This document shows, one piece after another, positions 7,845 through 14,623 of a stretch of 64,000 bases of DNA. Origin of the DNA: Chloroflexia bacterium SDU3-3 (lineage in GTDB: Bacteria; Chloroflexota; Chloroflexia; Chloroflexales; Roseiflexaceae); assembly GCA_009268125.1 (NCBI GenBank), contig WBOU01000002.1, forward strand, positions 124,001 to 188,000, read 5' to 3'. The notes under the pieces are model-generated. The model did no database searches. It was not told the DNA's origin and worked only from the letters and a program-made list of their open reading frames with translations. Each line of letters begins with the position of its first letter. The stretch's first letter is position 1. The position numbers and the translations under genes were made by a program.

Positions 7845-8825
7845 ATGCGAGCCTGGAACCACAACTTGGCCCCGCGCCTCGCCCCGGCGCTGGCGTGCTG
7901 GCTGCTGGCCGCGTGCGTCGGCGAGCCGCCGCGCCCGCAGGCGCTGCCCGGCGCTGCTGCGGCCACCCTTGTGCCCTCTGCTACCCCTGCGCTCTCCACG
8001 CCTGTGCCTACGCCCTCCCCAACGCCTGCGCCGCCTGTCCGCATCGCCGTGATCGGCGACTACGGCCTCTCCAGCCCGCCGGAGGCGGCGGTGGCCACGC
8101 AGGTGGCGGGCCTCGCGCCCGATGCGGTGGTGACAACGGGGGACAACAACTACCCGGCGGGCGGGGCGGACACGATCGACGACAATATCGGGCAGTACTA
8201 CCACCGCTACATCGGGCAGTACCAGGGTGCGTATGGCCCTGGCGCGGCGGAGAACCGCTTCTTCCCGGTGCTGGGCAACCACGACTGGCAGGCCCCCGGC
8301 GCGCAGCCCTACCTAGACTACTTTGCGCTGCCGGGGAACGAGCGCTACTACCAGGTGGATGTGGGGCCGGTGCGGGTGTTCGCGCTGGACAGCATGCCGG
8401 GCGAGCCGGATGGCACCACAGCGGACTCGGTGCAGGGCGCGTGGCTGCGGGAGGGGCTGGCTTCCTCCGGTGCGTGCTGGAACGTGGTGGTGATGCACCA
8501 CCCGCCGTACTCGTCGGGGCTGCACGGGTCGAGCGAGTGGATGCAGTGGCCGTTTGCGGCCTGGGGCGCAGACATGGTGCTGGCCGGGCACGACCACAGC
8601 TACGAGCGCCTCGCGCACGATGGCATCCCCTATGTGGTGAATGGGCTGGGCGGCGGCGCGCTGTACGACCTCGGCCCGCCGATCGCAGAGAGCCAGGTGC
8701 AGCACGATGGGCAGTACGGCGCGATGCTGTTGGAGGCCGACGCGCACACGCTGCGCTTCCAGTTTGTGACGGTTGATGGCGCGGTGGTGGATGACCAGAC
8801 CCTGCGCGGCGGCTGCGGCGGCTAG
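7845..8825 (+). CDS. Lipoprotein calcineurin-like metallophosphoesterase
   Basis: A 326-residue secreted phosphoesterase related to purple/tartrate-resistant acid phosphatases. The signal peptide ends in lipobox LLAAC, followed by an Ala/Pro/Thr tether (to about residue 63) and a catalytic domain. The metal-ligand motifs appear in order: IGDYG, TTGDNN, GNHDW, VMHHPPYSS and AGHDHSYER. All Asp, Asn and His ligands of the binuclear centre are present, so the enzyme should be active on phosphomonoesters or related substrates outside the cytoplasm. The start is placed at the second of two in-frame ATGs because the promoter's -10 hexamer covers the first. There is no ribosome-binding site, consistent with leaderless translation. 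Confidence 0.88.
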   Translation: MRAWNHNLAPRLAPALACWLLAACVGEPPRPQALPGAAAATLVPSATPALSTPVPTPSPTPAPPVRIAVIGDYGLSSPPEAAVATQVAGLAPDAVVTTGDNNYPAGGADTIDDNIGQYYHRYIGQYQGAYGPGAAENRFFPVLGNHDWQAPGAQPYLDYFALPGNERYYQVDVGPVRVFALDSMPGEPDGTTADSVQGAWLREGLASSGACWNVVVMHHPPYSSGLHGSSEWMQWPFAAWGADMVLAGHDHSYERLAHDGIPYVVNGLGGGALYDLGPPIAESQVQHDGQYGAMLLEADAHTLRFQFVTVDGAVVDDQTLRGGCGG

Positions 8826-8830
8826 GCGGG

Positions 8831-8892
8831 AACCATTTACCACGAAGGCGCGAAGTGGGGACGGTTTACCACCAAGGCTCCAAGACTCCAAG
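8831..8892 (+). repeat. Dispersed CACCAAG/ACGAAG repeat, copy 1
   Basis: Two modules, TTTACCACGAAGGCGCGAAG and TTTACCACCAAGGCTCCAAG, each built of 7-9 bp sub-repeats ending in AAG. Other copies are at 10641, 10977 (reverse), 31295 (reverse), 39853 and 46694 (reverse), always between or at the edges of genes. Confidence 0.8.
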
Positions 8893-8910
8893 TTTCGGAA
8901 GGGTGAGGGG

Positions 8911-9108
8911 CGGTGGTGGGACGATCCCACGCGGTGGTGGAACGATCCCACGCGGTGGTGGAACGATCCCACGCGGTGGTGGAACGATCCCACGCGGTGG
9001 TGGAACGATCCCACGCGGTGGTGGAACGATCCCACGCGGTGGTGGAACGATCCCACGCGGTGGTGGGACGATCCCACGCGGTGGTGGGACGATCCCACGC
9101 GGTGGTGA
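8911..9108 (+). repeat. 21-bp minisatellite, nine copies plus a partial unit
   Basis: Unit CGGTGGTGGAACGATCCCACG repeats with exact 21-bp periodicity nine times. Units 1, 8 and 9 carry GGGACG in place of GGAACG, which makes a perfect GTGGGA-CGA-TCCCAC inverted repeat. In-frame reading would give WWNDPTR repeats on one strand, but no start or gene context supports translation. It abuts a strong terminator. A related array with the same GGTGGTGGAACGATCC core is at 26484. Confidence 0.95.
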
Positions 9109-9157
9109 AAAGCAGAATGGGGCGAGACCGCACGGATCTCGCCCCATTCTGCTTTTT
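9108..9157. terminator. Strong bidirectional intrinsic terminator
   Basis: A 20-bp perfect stem (AAAAGCAGAATGGGGCGAGA with its complement) around a 9-nt loop, with T-runs on both strands. It lies just beyond the 3' end of the BY-kinase gene and downstream of the phosphoesterase gene, so it can stop transcripts from both sides. Confidence 0.92.
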
Positions 9158-9172
9158 CTACCAGAAGCAGCC

Positions 9173-9832
9173 CTAGCTGTAGTAGCCGTAGCCCTGCTCG
9201 ATCTCGGCGTCGTTCAGCACCACGCCCAGGATATTGGCCTTCACCTTCTCCAGGATCTGCCGGGCCTGGCGGGCGCGCTCGCGGCTGGTCTTGTGGGCCT
9301 GGAGCACCAGCAGCACGCCATCCACCCGCGTGGCCAGCACGGCGGCGTCGGTCACAGCCACCACCGGCGGGGTGTCGAATAGCACGATGTCGGCCTGGGC
9401 GCGCAGGCGTGCGATCAGCGCCTCCATGCGCCGCGAGCCGAGGATGTCGGCAGGGCGCGGCGGCAGCGGCCCGCTGGGCAGCAGGTGCAGGCCGGGCACC
9501 TCGGTGGCCACCAGCGGCAGCGCCTCCTCCTCGCTGGCCAGGATGACGCTGGTCAGGCCGCTGTCGTTATCCACCCCGAACAGCGTGTGCAGCGAGGGCC
9601 TGCGCAGGTCGCAGTCGACCAGGATAACGCGCTGCTCGGACTGGGCCATGGCCACGGCCAGGTTGGCCACGGTGGTGGACTTGCCCTCGTCGGGCGAGGT
9701 GCTGGTGGCCAGCAGCGTGGTGATCTGGCGGTCCAGGCTGGAGAACTGGATATTGGTGCGCAGCGTGCGGTAGGCCTCGGCGGCCTGCGAGCGCGGGTCG
9801 CGCAGCGTGATCAGTTGGTTGGTAGCTGTCAT
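9173..9832 (-). CDS. CpsD/CapB-family bacterial tyrosine kinase
   Basis: A 219-residue cytoplasmic BY-kinase that controls exopolysaccharide polymerisation. Motifs in order: Walker A in STSPDEGKSTT (about 45-54), Walker A' in ILVDCDLRRPS and Walker B in VLFDTPP. The C-terminus ends GYGYYS, a short Tyr cluster that would be the autophosphorylation site. The RAAEAYRTLRTNI-like helix upstream of the Walker A, here QAAEAYRTLRTNIQF, is the oligomerisation motif. It is encoded 9 bp after the Wzz-like gene at 9842; in this split arrangement the membrane partner activates the kinase in trans, as for CpsC/CpsD or CapA/CapB. Confidence 0.92.
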   Translation of the reverse strand: MTATNQLITLRDPRSQAAEAYRTLRTNIQFSSLDRQITTLLATSTSPDEGKSTTVANLAVAMAQSEQRVILVDCDLRRPSLHTLFGVDNDSGLTSVILASEEEALPLVATEVPGLHLLPSGPLPPRPADILGSRRMEALIARLRAQADIVLFDTPPVVAVTDAAVLATRVDGVLLVLQAHKTSRERARQARQILEKVKANILGVVLNDAEIEQGYGYYS

Positions 9833-9841
9833 GGGTGCTCG

Positions 9842-10546
9842 CTATCTGCTCAGCTTCAGCCTGCGGGCCAGGCTGGTGCCCCGGCGCTCGCCCTGGTGCG
9901 GGATCGCGCCCAGCGTGGTGAGGCCCACGAAGCGCTCGACATCCTGCGCGGTCTTGAGCGTGTTGTCCATCGCCTCGATCAGGAAGGCCAGCAGCAGGCC
10001 CAGGATGAGGCCCAGCACGAAGCCAGCGGCCACATTCACCCTGGTGTTGGGCTTGACCATGCCGATGTAGCGGGCGTGGTCTTGCACCGAGATGTAGATC
10101 TTATCGGTGCCATCGGTCTGGGCGTTCTTCGCCGTCTGCAGTGCCACCATGTTCTCGCCGATGGCGTCGGCCAGCCGCGCGGCGGTGTCGGATTCTTCGG
10201 GGTAGTCGACCCGCACCACCATCTTCCACTCGTTCGGCAGGGCCTGCATGCTCACCACGTCATCCAGCAGCCAGTCGGCGCTGCGGTCGAGGTGGAGCTG
10301 GGCGCTCACCTTCTCAAGCTGCGACTTGGCCAGCGCCGAGTCGCGCATGTTGTTCATACTGCTCTGCATCACCTGGGTGAGCGAGGCATCGAGGCGGCTG
10401 GGCGAGACCGAGTAGTAGGCCTCGGCGCGGTAGACCGGCGTCTGCGCCTTGCTGAAGAGAAATGCTGCGACGGTGGCGGCGAAGGCCACCAGCAGGATGG
10501 CCCACCAGCGTCGGCGCAGGATATTCACATAATCTATAAGCTGCAT
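9842..10546 (-). CDS. Wzz/CpsC-type polysaccharide chain-length determinant
   Basis: A 234-residue inner-membrane polysaccharide co-polymerase. The N-terminal YVNILRRRWWAILLV segment starts TM1. A ~140-residue extracytoplasmic helical domain follows, then TM2 (VAAGFVLGLILGLLLAFLIEA, about 173-193). The cytoplasmic tail contains the family pattern DNTLKTAQDVERFVGLTTLGAIP, which contacts the cognate BY-kinase. GAGGAG precedes the ATG. It is translated just upstream of the kinase gene at 9173, so the two form a modulator/kinase pair for capsule or exopolysaccharide length control. Confidence 0.9.
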   Translation of the reverse strand: MQLIDYVNILRRRWWAILLVAFAATVAAFLFSKAQTPVYRAEAYYSVSPSRLDASLTQVMQSSMNNMRDSALAKSQLEKVSAQLHLDRSADWLLDDVVSMQALPNEWKMVVRVDYPEESDTAARLADAIGENMVALQTAKNAQTDGTDKIYISVQDHARYIGMVKPNTRVNVAAGFVLGLILGLLLAFLIEAMDNTLKTAQDVERFVGLTTLGAIPHQGERRGTSLARRLKLSR

Positions 10547-10640
10547 GGCTCCTCGGGGGTATTCAGGCTTGGGATGCTGGCGGGAATAGTAGACGATCTT
10601 GGCGGAATCGGCAACGCGGCGCAGGTTTTGTCCGTAAAAC

Positions 10641-10710
10641 GTTTACCACCAAGGCTCCAAGACACCAAGAAAAAGAGGGACGAATACCACGAGGACGCGA
10701 AGGCGCGAAG
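10641..10710 (+). repeat. Dispersed CACCAAG/ACGAAG repeat, copy 2
   Basis: GTTTACCACCAAGGCTCCAA followed by GACACCAAGA, a short spacer and ATACCACGAGGACGCGAAGG. It has the same two modules as the other copies, in the 474-bp gap between the Wzz-like genes. The rest of that gap is the ~185-bp repeat at 10757 and the inverse copy at 10977. Confidence 0.8.
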
Positions 10711-10756
10711 AGGGGGAAACGGGATTCGCTATCAGGATGGCGGTTCCTCTTGGTTA

Positions 10757-10940
10757 GTGGGTGTTGCCCTGCGCGGGCGGCGGCTAGGGGCCAGCCCCTA
10801 ATAACCCCGCGATAGGGCGATGCCCCCTCCGAACCCCCAATTCTAGGCGTGCCCGCGCTGTCCGCAGGCCGCTGGTGTTGGTGCATATGGCCAGCAAAAC
10901 ATCAGCGACACCTTCGCCACATGGGCCGGGTGGGGAAGGT
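10757..10940 (+). repeat. ~185-bp dispersed structured repeat, copy 1
   Basis: Close match to 14325-14512 and 30853-31034. Shared landmarks in order: GCGGGCGGCG, a CTAGGGGCCAGCCCCTA hairpin, AACCCCGCGA, a second GGGG/CCCC hairpin, AACCCCCAAT, a GGCG box, GTGCATATGGCCA and CACCTTCGCC followed by GGGCCGGGTG. No conserved open frame runs through all three copies, so it is a repeat element and not a gene. Confidence 0.85.
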
Positions 10941-10976
10941 TGGTCATGTCTAAGGGCTTACCCCTTTTGTCCCCTT

Positions 10977-11046
10977 AGTGTCTTGGAGTCTTGGTGGTAA
11001 CAGGTTCCTTTTTATCCGCTTCAAGCCTTCGCGTCTTCGTGGTGAA
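10977..11046 (-). repeat. Dispersed CACCAAG/ACGAAG repeat, inverted copy 3, overlapping a CDS end
   Basis: Reverse orientation of the two-module repeat. Its left module lies in the gap. Its right module runs into the 3' end of the gene at 11021 and supplies that gene's last codons and stop. Confidence 0.8.
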
Positions 11047-11650
11047 AAGCTAGGCCGCCGCGCAGCGCATCCAGCCCGAAGGCCAGGGCCAGCGACACCA
11101 CCAGCGCGGCGGCGGCTCGCAGCGCCGCATCCAGCAGCAGCGCGCGGGTGCCCGGGGTGGCCGTGGGCGGGCTAGGCGGGTCGAGCGTGCCGATGTTCAC
11201 GCCGGGGTGCTCAGGCGACCAGGTGGGGTCGCCCCAGTAGCGCAGCCCATTGGCGCGCAGCAGGTCGAGCGCGGCCTGCACGGTGGCCTGGGCGGCCTGG
11301 GGCTGGCTGGCCGTGGCCGCCACCGTCACGATCTTGCCGTCGGTGCTGCCGTGCAGCGCGCCGGGGGCCAGGCCCTGGGGCTGGAGCGCCGCCGCCACAT
11401 CGCCGCCAAACGCCGCGCTGGCGATGATCGTAGGGATGTCGAGCGCCACCGTGTCCTCGTTGGCCCATGTCACACCTGCGGTGCTGCGCTCGTCGGCGAT
11501 GCCGCGCGAGACCAGCACCCGTGCGGATGAGGTGTAGCTTTTGGGCCGCGCCGCGCCCGCGCCCAGGCTGGCCAGGGCCACCAGGATGGGCAGGCCCAGC
11601 ACCAGCGGCCAGCGCCGCAGCAGCACGCTCCAGATCTGTGGGATGGTCAT
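11021..11650 (-). CDS. Wzz-like polysaccharide co-polymerase with repeat-derived C-terminus
   Basis: A 209-residue inner-membrane protein with the chain-length-determinant layout: SVLLRRWPLVLGLPILVAL (TM1, about 8-30), an extracytoplasmic region, a Pro-rich PPSPPTATPG stretch and a second TM segment (about 168-195). It lacks the kinase-contact tail of its neighbour at 9842. The last residues (FHHEDAKA) and the stop codon are encoded by an inverted dispersed intergenic repeat, which suggests that repeat insertion truncated or replaced the original C-terminus. It lies upstream of the Wzz/BY-kinase pair and downstream of the GT4 gene, all on the minus strand. Confidence 0.75.
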   Translation of the reverse strand: MTIPQIWSVLLRRWPLVLGLPILVALASLGAGAARPKSYTSSARVLVSRGIADERSTAGVTWANEDTVALDIPTIIASAAFGGDVAAALQPQGLAPGALHGSTDGKIVTVAATASQPQAAQATVQAALDLLRANGLRYWGDPTWSPEHPGVNIGTLDPPSPPTATPGTRALLLDAALRAAAALVVSLALAFGLDALRGGLAFHHEDAKA

Positions 11651-11690
11651 ATCTTGCCCTGCGGCGCGAGCACGGGGGCTGGCTGCCGCG

Positions 11691-12773
11691 CTAGGTTGCG
11701 GTCATCTCTTCGATCAGGGCCATGAGCCGCCTGCGGAAGACCTCGCGGCCAAAGCCCTCGGCGTGGCGGCGGATGGCGCGCGCATCGTAGGTGTCGGTGC
11801 GCGACGCGGCCACGGCGGCGGCCAGGGCGGCGGCGGTGGGCTGGTGGAAGAACCGCCCGGTGCGCTCGGGGATCACGGTGTCCAGCGCGCCGCCTGCAGC
11901 GTAGGCGATCACCGGGCGACCGGCGGCCATGGCCTCCAGCGGGGTGATGCCGAAATCCTCCTCGCCGGGGAAGATGAAGGCGCGGCAGCGCGAGAACAGG
12001 CTTAGGCGCTCCTCCTCGCTCACGTGGCCCACAAAGCGGATGTTCGGCCCGCTGGCCGCCTCCAGCGCGGCGCGGTCGCGGCCCTCGCCGAAGATCACCA
12101 GCGGCAGCTTCAGCGCGCTGAAGGCCTGCACCACCAGGTCGAGCCGCTTGTAGGGGATGAGCCGCCCGCCCGCCAGGTAGAAGTCCTCTGGCTCGCGCTC
12201 CTCGTAGGGCGCGATCTCCACCGGCGGCGGGATGACCACCGAGTCGCGGTCGTAGTAGCGGCGGATGCGCGCCGCCACCTCGTGCGAGTTGGCCACGAAG
12301 GTGTCGACCCGCTTGGCGCTCATCACATCCCACACCCGCACGCTGGTGAGCACCACCGAGAGCACGCCGCGCTGGGGCGCGCTCATCTGCTCGCGCTCGA
12401 CGTAGGAGCTGGTGCGCCACGCGAAGCGCATGGGCGTGTGGCAGTAGCAGATGTGCTTGGCGTGCGGCGCGGGGATGATACCCTTGGCGAAGGCGCTAGA
12501 GCTGCTGAGGATGAGGTCGTACTCGCTCAGGTCGAAGCTCTCGAAGGCGCTGGGGTAGAGCGGCATATAGTGGCGGAAGAACTTCCGCCAGCCCGGCAGC
12601 CCCTGCATCCACGATGTGCGGATGTCCCAGGAGCGGTAGAAGTCGGGCATGGTCGACTCGTCGTAGATCGAGGTGTAGATCGGCGCGTCGGGGAACATCT
12701 CGTGGATGGCCTCAAGCACGCGCTCCGCGCCGCCGTACTGGTTGAGGTAGTCGTGGACGATTGCGACGCGCAT
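11691..12773 (-). CDS. GT4 family glycosyltransferase
   Basis: A 360-residue GT-B fold enzyme of family 4, acting in the cytoplasm on lipid-linked polysaccharide precursors. The N-terminus MRVAIVHDYLNQYGGAERVL contains the GGAE acceptor-domain loop. The C-terminal nucleotide-sugar domain has AGGRLIPYKRLDL, VIFGEGRDR and EEDFGITPLEAMAAGRPVIA, with the E-x7-E motif. I start at the Met where family members begin; an in-frame ATG at 12890 would add 39 residues lacking family similarity. A perfect extended -10 promoter lies upstream. It is part of the exopolysaccharide locus. Confidence 0.88.
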   Translation of the reverse strand: MRVAIVHDYLNQYGGAERVLEAIHEMFPDAPIYTSIYDESTMPDFYRSWDIRTSWMQGLPGWRKFFRHYMPLYPSAFESFDLSEYDLILSSSSAFAKGIIPAPHAKHICYCHTPMRFAWRTSSYVEREQMSAPQRGVLSVVLTSVRVWDVMSAKRVDTFVANSHEVAARIRRYYDRDSVVIPPPVEIAPYEEREPEDFYLAGGRLIPYKRLDLVVQAFSALKLPLVIFGEGRDRAALEAASGPNIRFVGHVSEEERLSLFSRCRAFIFPGEEDFGITPLEAMAAGRPVIAYAAGGALDTVIPERTGRFFHQPTAAALAAAVAASRTDTYDARAIRRHAEGFGREVFRRRLMALIEEMTAT

Positions 12774-12945
12774 ACGCCTCGGCGAGGGAGCCACAGGCAG
12801 ATGGAGCAGCCCGCCCTGGCGCTCGATGGCTCCACGATCAGTTGTGTAGTGCGGCAGGTGCCGCAGGGGCGTCTCGGCCCGTGTTTCCATGCAGGTGCGC
12901 TAGATTTGCGTCTATATAATAATGTTATGTTGCTTAATCCGGCGC

Positions 12946-12974
12946 ATTATAGCAGGGCTAGGCTATACGTGCAA
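12946..12974 (-). promoter_or_regulatory. Promoter, TTGCAC-17-TATAAT with extended -10
   Basis: On the minus strand, -35 TTGCAC, a 17-bp spacer and TGC-TATAAT. Initiation near 12939 gives a ~166-nt leader for the GT4 gene. The 300-bp gap around it otherwise holds only the radC terminator. Confidence 0.8.
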
Positions 12975-13018
12975 TGTAGCGCAGCTGATGCGGAGGTGGT
13001 ATGCGGGGGCGTGCGGCG

Positions 13019-13054
13019 CAAAAAAAGGCACCTGGGCGCTGCGCCGCAGTGCCT
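13019..13054 (-). terminator. Intrinsic terminator after radC
   Basis: On the minus strand AGGCAC and GTGCCT close a GC-rich hairpin followed by a run of seven or more T. Confidence 0.8.
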
Positions 13055-13076
13055 CTTTCCCCGATGGCGGTTTGGC

Positions 13077-13775
13077 CTACTTGGGGAAGCCCAGCCCGCG
13101 CTCGCGCAGGCTCACGAAGCGGCCCGCGCCGATCACCAGGTGGTCGAGCACATCCACATCGAGCAGCTGGCCGGCGTCGTAGATCTGGCGGGTCACCAGC
13201 ACATCCTCGGGGCTGGGGGTGGGGTCGCCGCTGGGGTGGTTGTGCACGATGATCACGGCGCAGGCGTTCAGCTTCAGGGCCTCCTTGAAGACCTCGCCCA
13301 CGCGGATCATGGCGCTGTTCAGGCTACCGACGTAGACGGTGTGGACTTTCTGGACGCGGTTTTTGGTGTCTAGCGCGATGGCGCGCAGGTGCTCCTGATC
13401 CAGGTGGCTCATCTCCATCTGCATCAGCTGGGCCACATCGGTGGGCGACTTGATCTGGAAGCGCTGGCCATGGGATGCCAGCAGCAGCCTGCGCCCGATC
13501 TCCAGGCATGCCTTGAGCGTGGCGGTCTTGGCCTCGCCGAGGCCGTGGTAGCCGCACAGGCTCTCGAAGTCGGCCTGCACCAGCCCGGCCCAGCCGCCGT
13601 GGTCGGCCAGCAGCTGCTGCGAGAGCTGGAGCACGTTCTGGCCCTGCACGCCCACGCGCAGCAGGATGGCCAGCAGCTCGGCGTCGCTCAGGGCCTGCGG
13701 GCCGTGCTTGCGCAGGCGCTCGCGCGGCAGCTCGCTTGGGGGTAGATCGCTCATGCGCAGCATGTAGTCGCCCAT
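13077..13775 (-). CDS. radC: RadC-family JAB/MPN domain protein
   Basis: A 232-residue member of the RadC (UPF0758) family. An N-terminal helix-hairpin-helix region (PRERLRKHG, LSDAELLAILLRVG, GLGEAKTATLKACLEIGRR) precedes the JAMM metalloprotease-like domain with HNHPSGDPTPSPED (about 178-191) and an upstream catalytic-type Glu (GEVFKEA). All metal ligands are present. The biological role of RadC is unsettled; the old DNA-repair assignment was withdrawn. Start: GAGGG five bases before this ATG. An ATG at 13811 lies upstream without a site. The gene is a single unit with its own terminator. Confidence 0.93.
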   Translation of the reverse strand: MGDYMLRMSDLPPSELPRERLRKHGPQALSDAELLAILLRVGVQGQNVLQLSQQLLADHGGWAGLVQADFESLCGYHGLGEAKTATLKACLEIGRRLLLASHGQRFQIKSPTDVAQLMQMEMSHLDQEHLRAIALDTKNRVQKVHTVYVGSLNSAMIRVGEVFKEALKLNACAVIIVHNHPSGDPTPSPEDVLVTRQIYDAGQLLDVDVLDHLVIGAGRFVSLRERGLGFPK

Positions 13776-14193
13776 GGTTCCCTCGCTGTGTGATGCGTGT
13801 TTCGACACCACTATGCTACCGCAGGCCGCTAGGCATGGTTACGAGGGATGATGCTACAGTTTCTTGTGGTGGTAGCGCAATCCTATGTGAAGTGCGCAGC
13901 ACAAGCATAGGCCTAATGGGAAAGGATGATGAAAGATGGCATTCTCAGATGAAGCGGATGGGTGCGATAAACAAAAGAACCCACGTTGGACGGGAGAAAG
14001 CGAAAATCGATGCGTGATTGTGCTTACGCGGAAAGATAGCGAAATACTGGCTAGAGCATTTTTATGCAAAGATATGTCAAATCAGGCATTTGCTGCAGCA
14101 TTTACCCGGTATGGTAAAGATGTCATTAATCGCTCATAATCGGCCCGACTGGTTGCAGCCTCGATGATGATGGTTCTTCGTGGGTAGTGGGTG
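13776..14193. other. AT-rich intergenic stretch upstream of radC
   Basis: This is the left part of an 848-bp region without a firm gene. It is AT-rich and contains the weak small frame at 13936. The right part is filled by the hairpin at 14194 and the ~185-bp repeat at 14325, followed by about 110 bp in which I see nothing. Confidence 0.5.
13936..14139 (+). CDS. Possible small protein (67 residues), weak
   Basis: A short open frame in an AT-rich pocket between radC and a large hairpin. GGAAAGGATGATG lies upstream, but the purine block is about 10 nt from the ATG and overlapping ATGs compete. The predicted product is charged and soluble (ends KDMSNQAFAAAFTRYGKDV). It has no recognised motif, and an equally long frame exists on the other strand. 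It is listed because composition and start context are compatible with a gene; it may be nothing. Confidence 0.25.
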   Translation: MAFSDEADGCDKQKNPRWTGESENRCVIVLTRKDSEILARAFLCKDMSNQAFAAAFTRYGKDVINRS

Positions 14194-14250
14194 GATGCCC
14201 ATGGCGGGGTTCCAAGGGTTCCACGCCCTTGGAACCCCGCCATGGGCATC
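14194..14250. repeat. Perfect 25-bp inverted repeat
   Basis: GATGCCCATGGCGGGGTTCC... pairs perfectly over 25 bp with its complement around a 7-nt loop (TTCCACG). There is no T-run, so it is not a standard terminator. It lies 75 bp before a copy of the ~185-bp repeat and shares the GGATGCCC and GGAACCCCGC words with that family, so it may be a rearranged fragment of it. Confidence 0.9.
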
Positions 14251-14324
14251 ACCCCTCAACAGGTGTCACTTTTCCCGTCGGCGCTGGGCGTTTTTTCTTT
14301 CAGCGATGGCATTGGTCGATGTTT

Positions 14325-14512
14325 GGTGGGTGGATGCCCTGCGCGGGCGGCGCCTAGGGGCCAGCCCCTAGGAACCCCGCGAGGGGGCGTAGCCCCCTTC
14401 GAAACCCCCAATGTTGGGCGTTCCCGTGCTGTTTTCCTGGCGGCTGGTGTTCGTGCATATGGCCAGTTTGCATGAGCGACACCTTCGCCGCATGGGCCGG
14501 GTGGGTAAGGTG
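14325..14512 (+). repeat. ~185-bp dispersed structured repeat, copy 2
   Basis: The best-preserved copy. GGTGGGTGGATGCCCTGCG starts it, with hairpins CCTAGGGG/CCCCTAGG and AGGGGGC/GCCCCCT in the first half, and GTGCATATGGCCA and CACCTTCGCCGCATGGGCC at the end. Substitutions against copy 3 fall on both arms of the first hairpin less often than elsewhere, which hints at conserved structure. Confidence 0.88.
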
Positions 14513-14623
14513 GAGCGGCGATCTTGGCTCATGTGCAATGTAGGCGAAGTACTTGTTTTCAGCATTGTTTGCAGCTAACAATGTGGGGAATGGTTTGGTA
14601 TATGGTTTTGTTCTGTACCCTAT

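Noticed and set aside
8911-9108. CRISPR array
   Set aside because: The unit is 21 bp with no unique spacers; it is a plain tandem repeat.
8913-9176. Repeat protein encoded by the 21-bp array (WWNDP or VVERSHA repeats)
   Set aside because: Every frame on both strands is open because 21 is a multiple of 3. No start context, and it abuts a terminator.
10760-11000. Riboswitch between the Wzz-like genes
   Set aside because: The structured sequence is the dispersed repeat found elsewhere in the window, not a leader-specific aptamer.
14339-14475. Conserved small protein in the ~185-bp repeat
   Set aside because: The frame is broken in other copies, and the conserved features are DNA/RNA hairpins.
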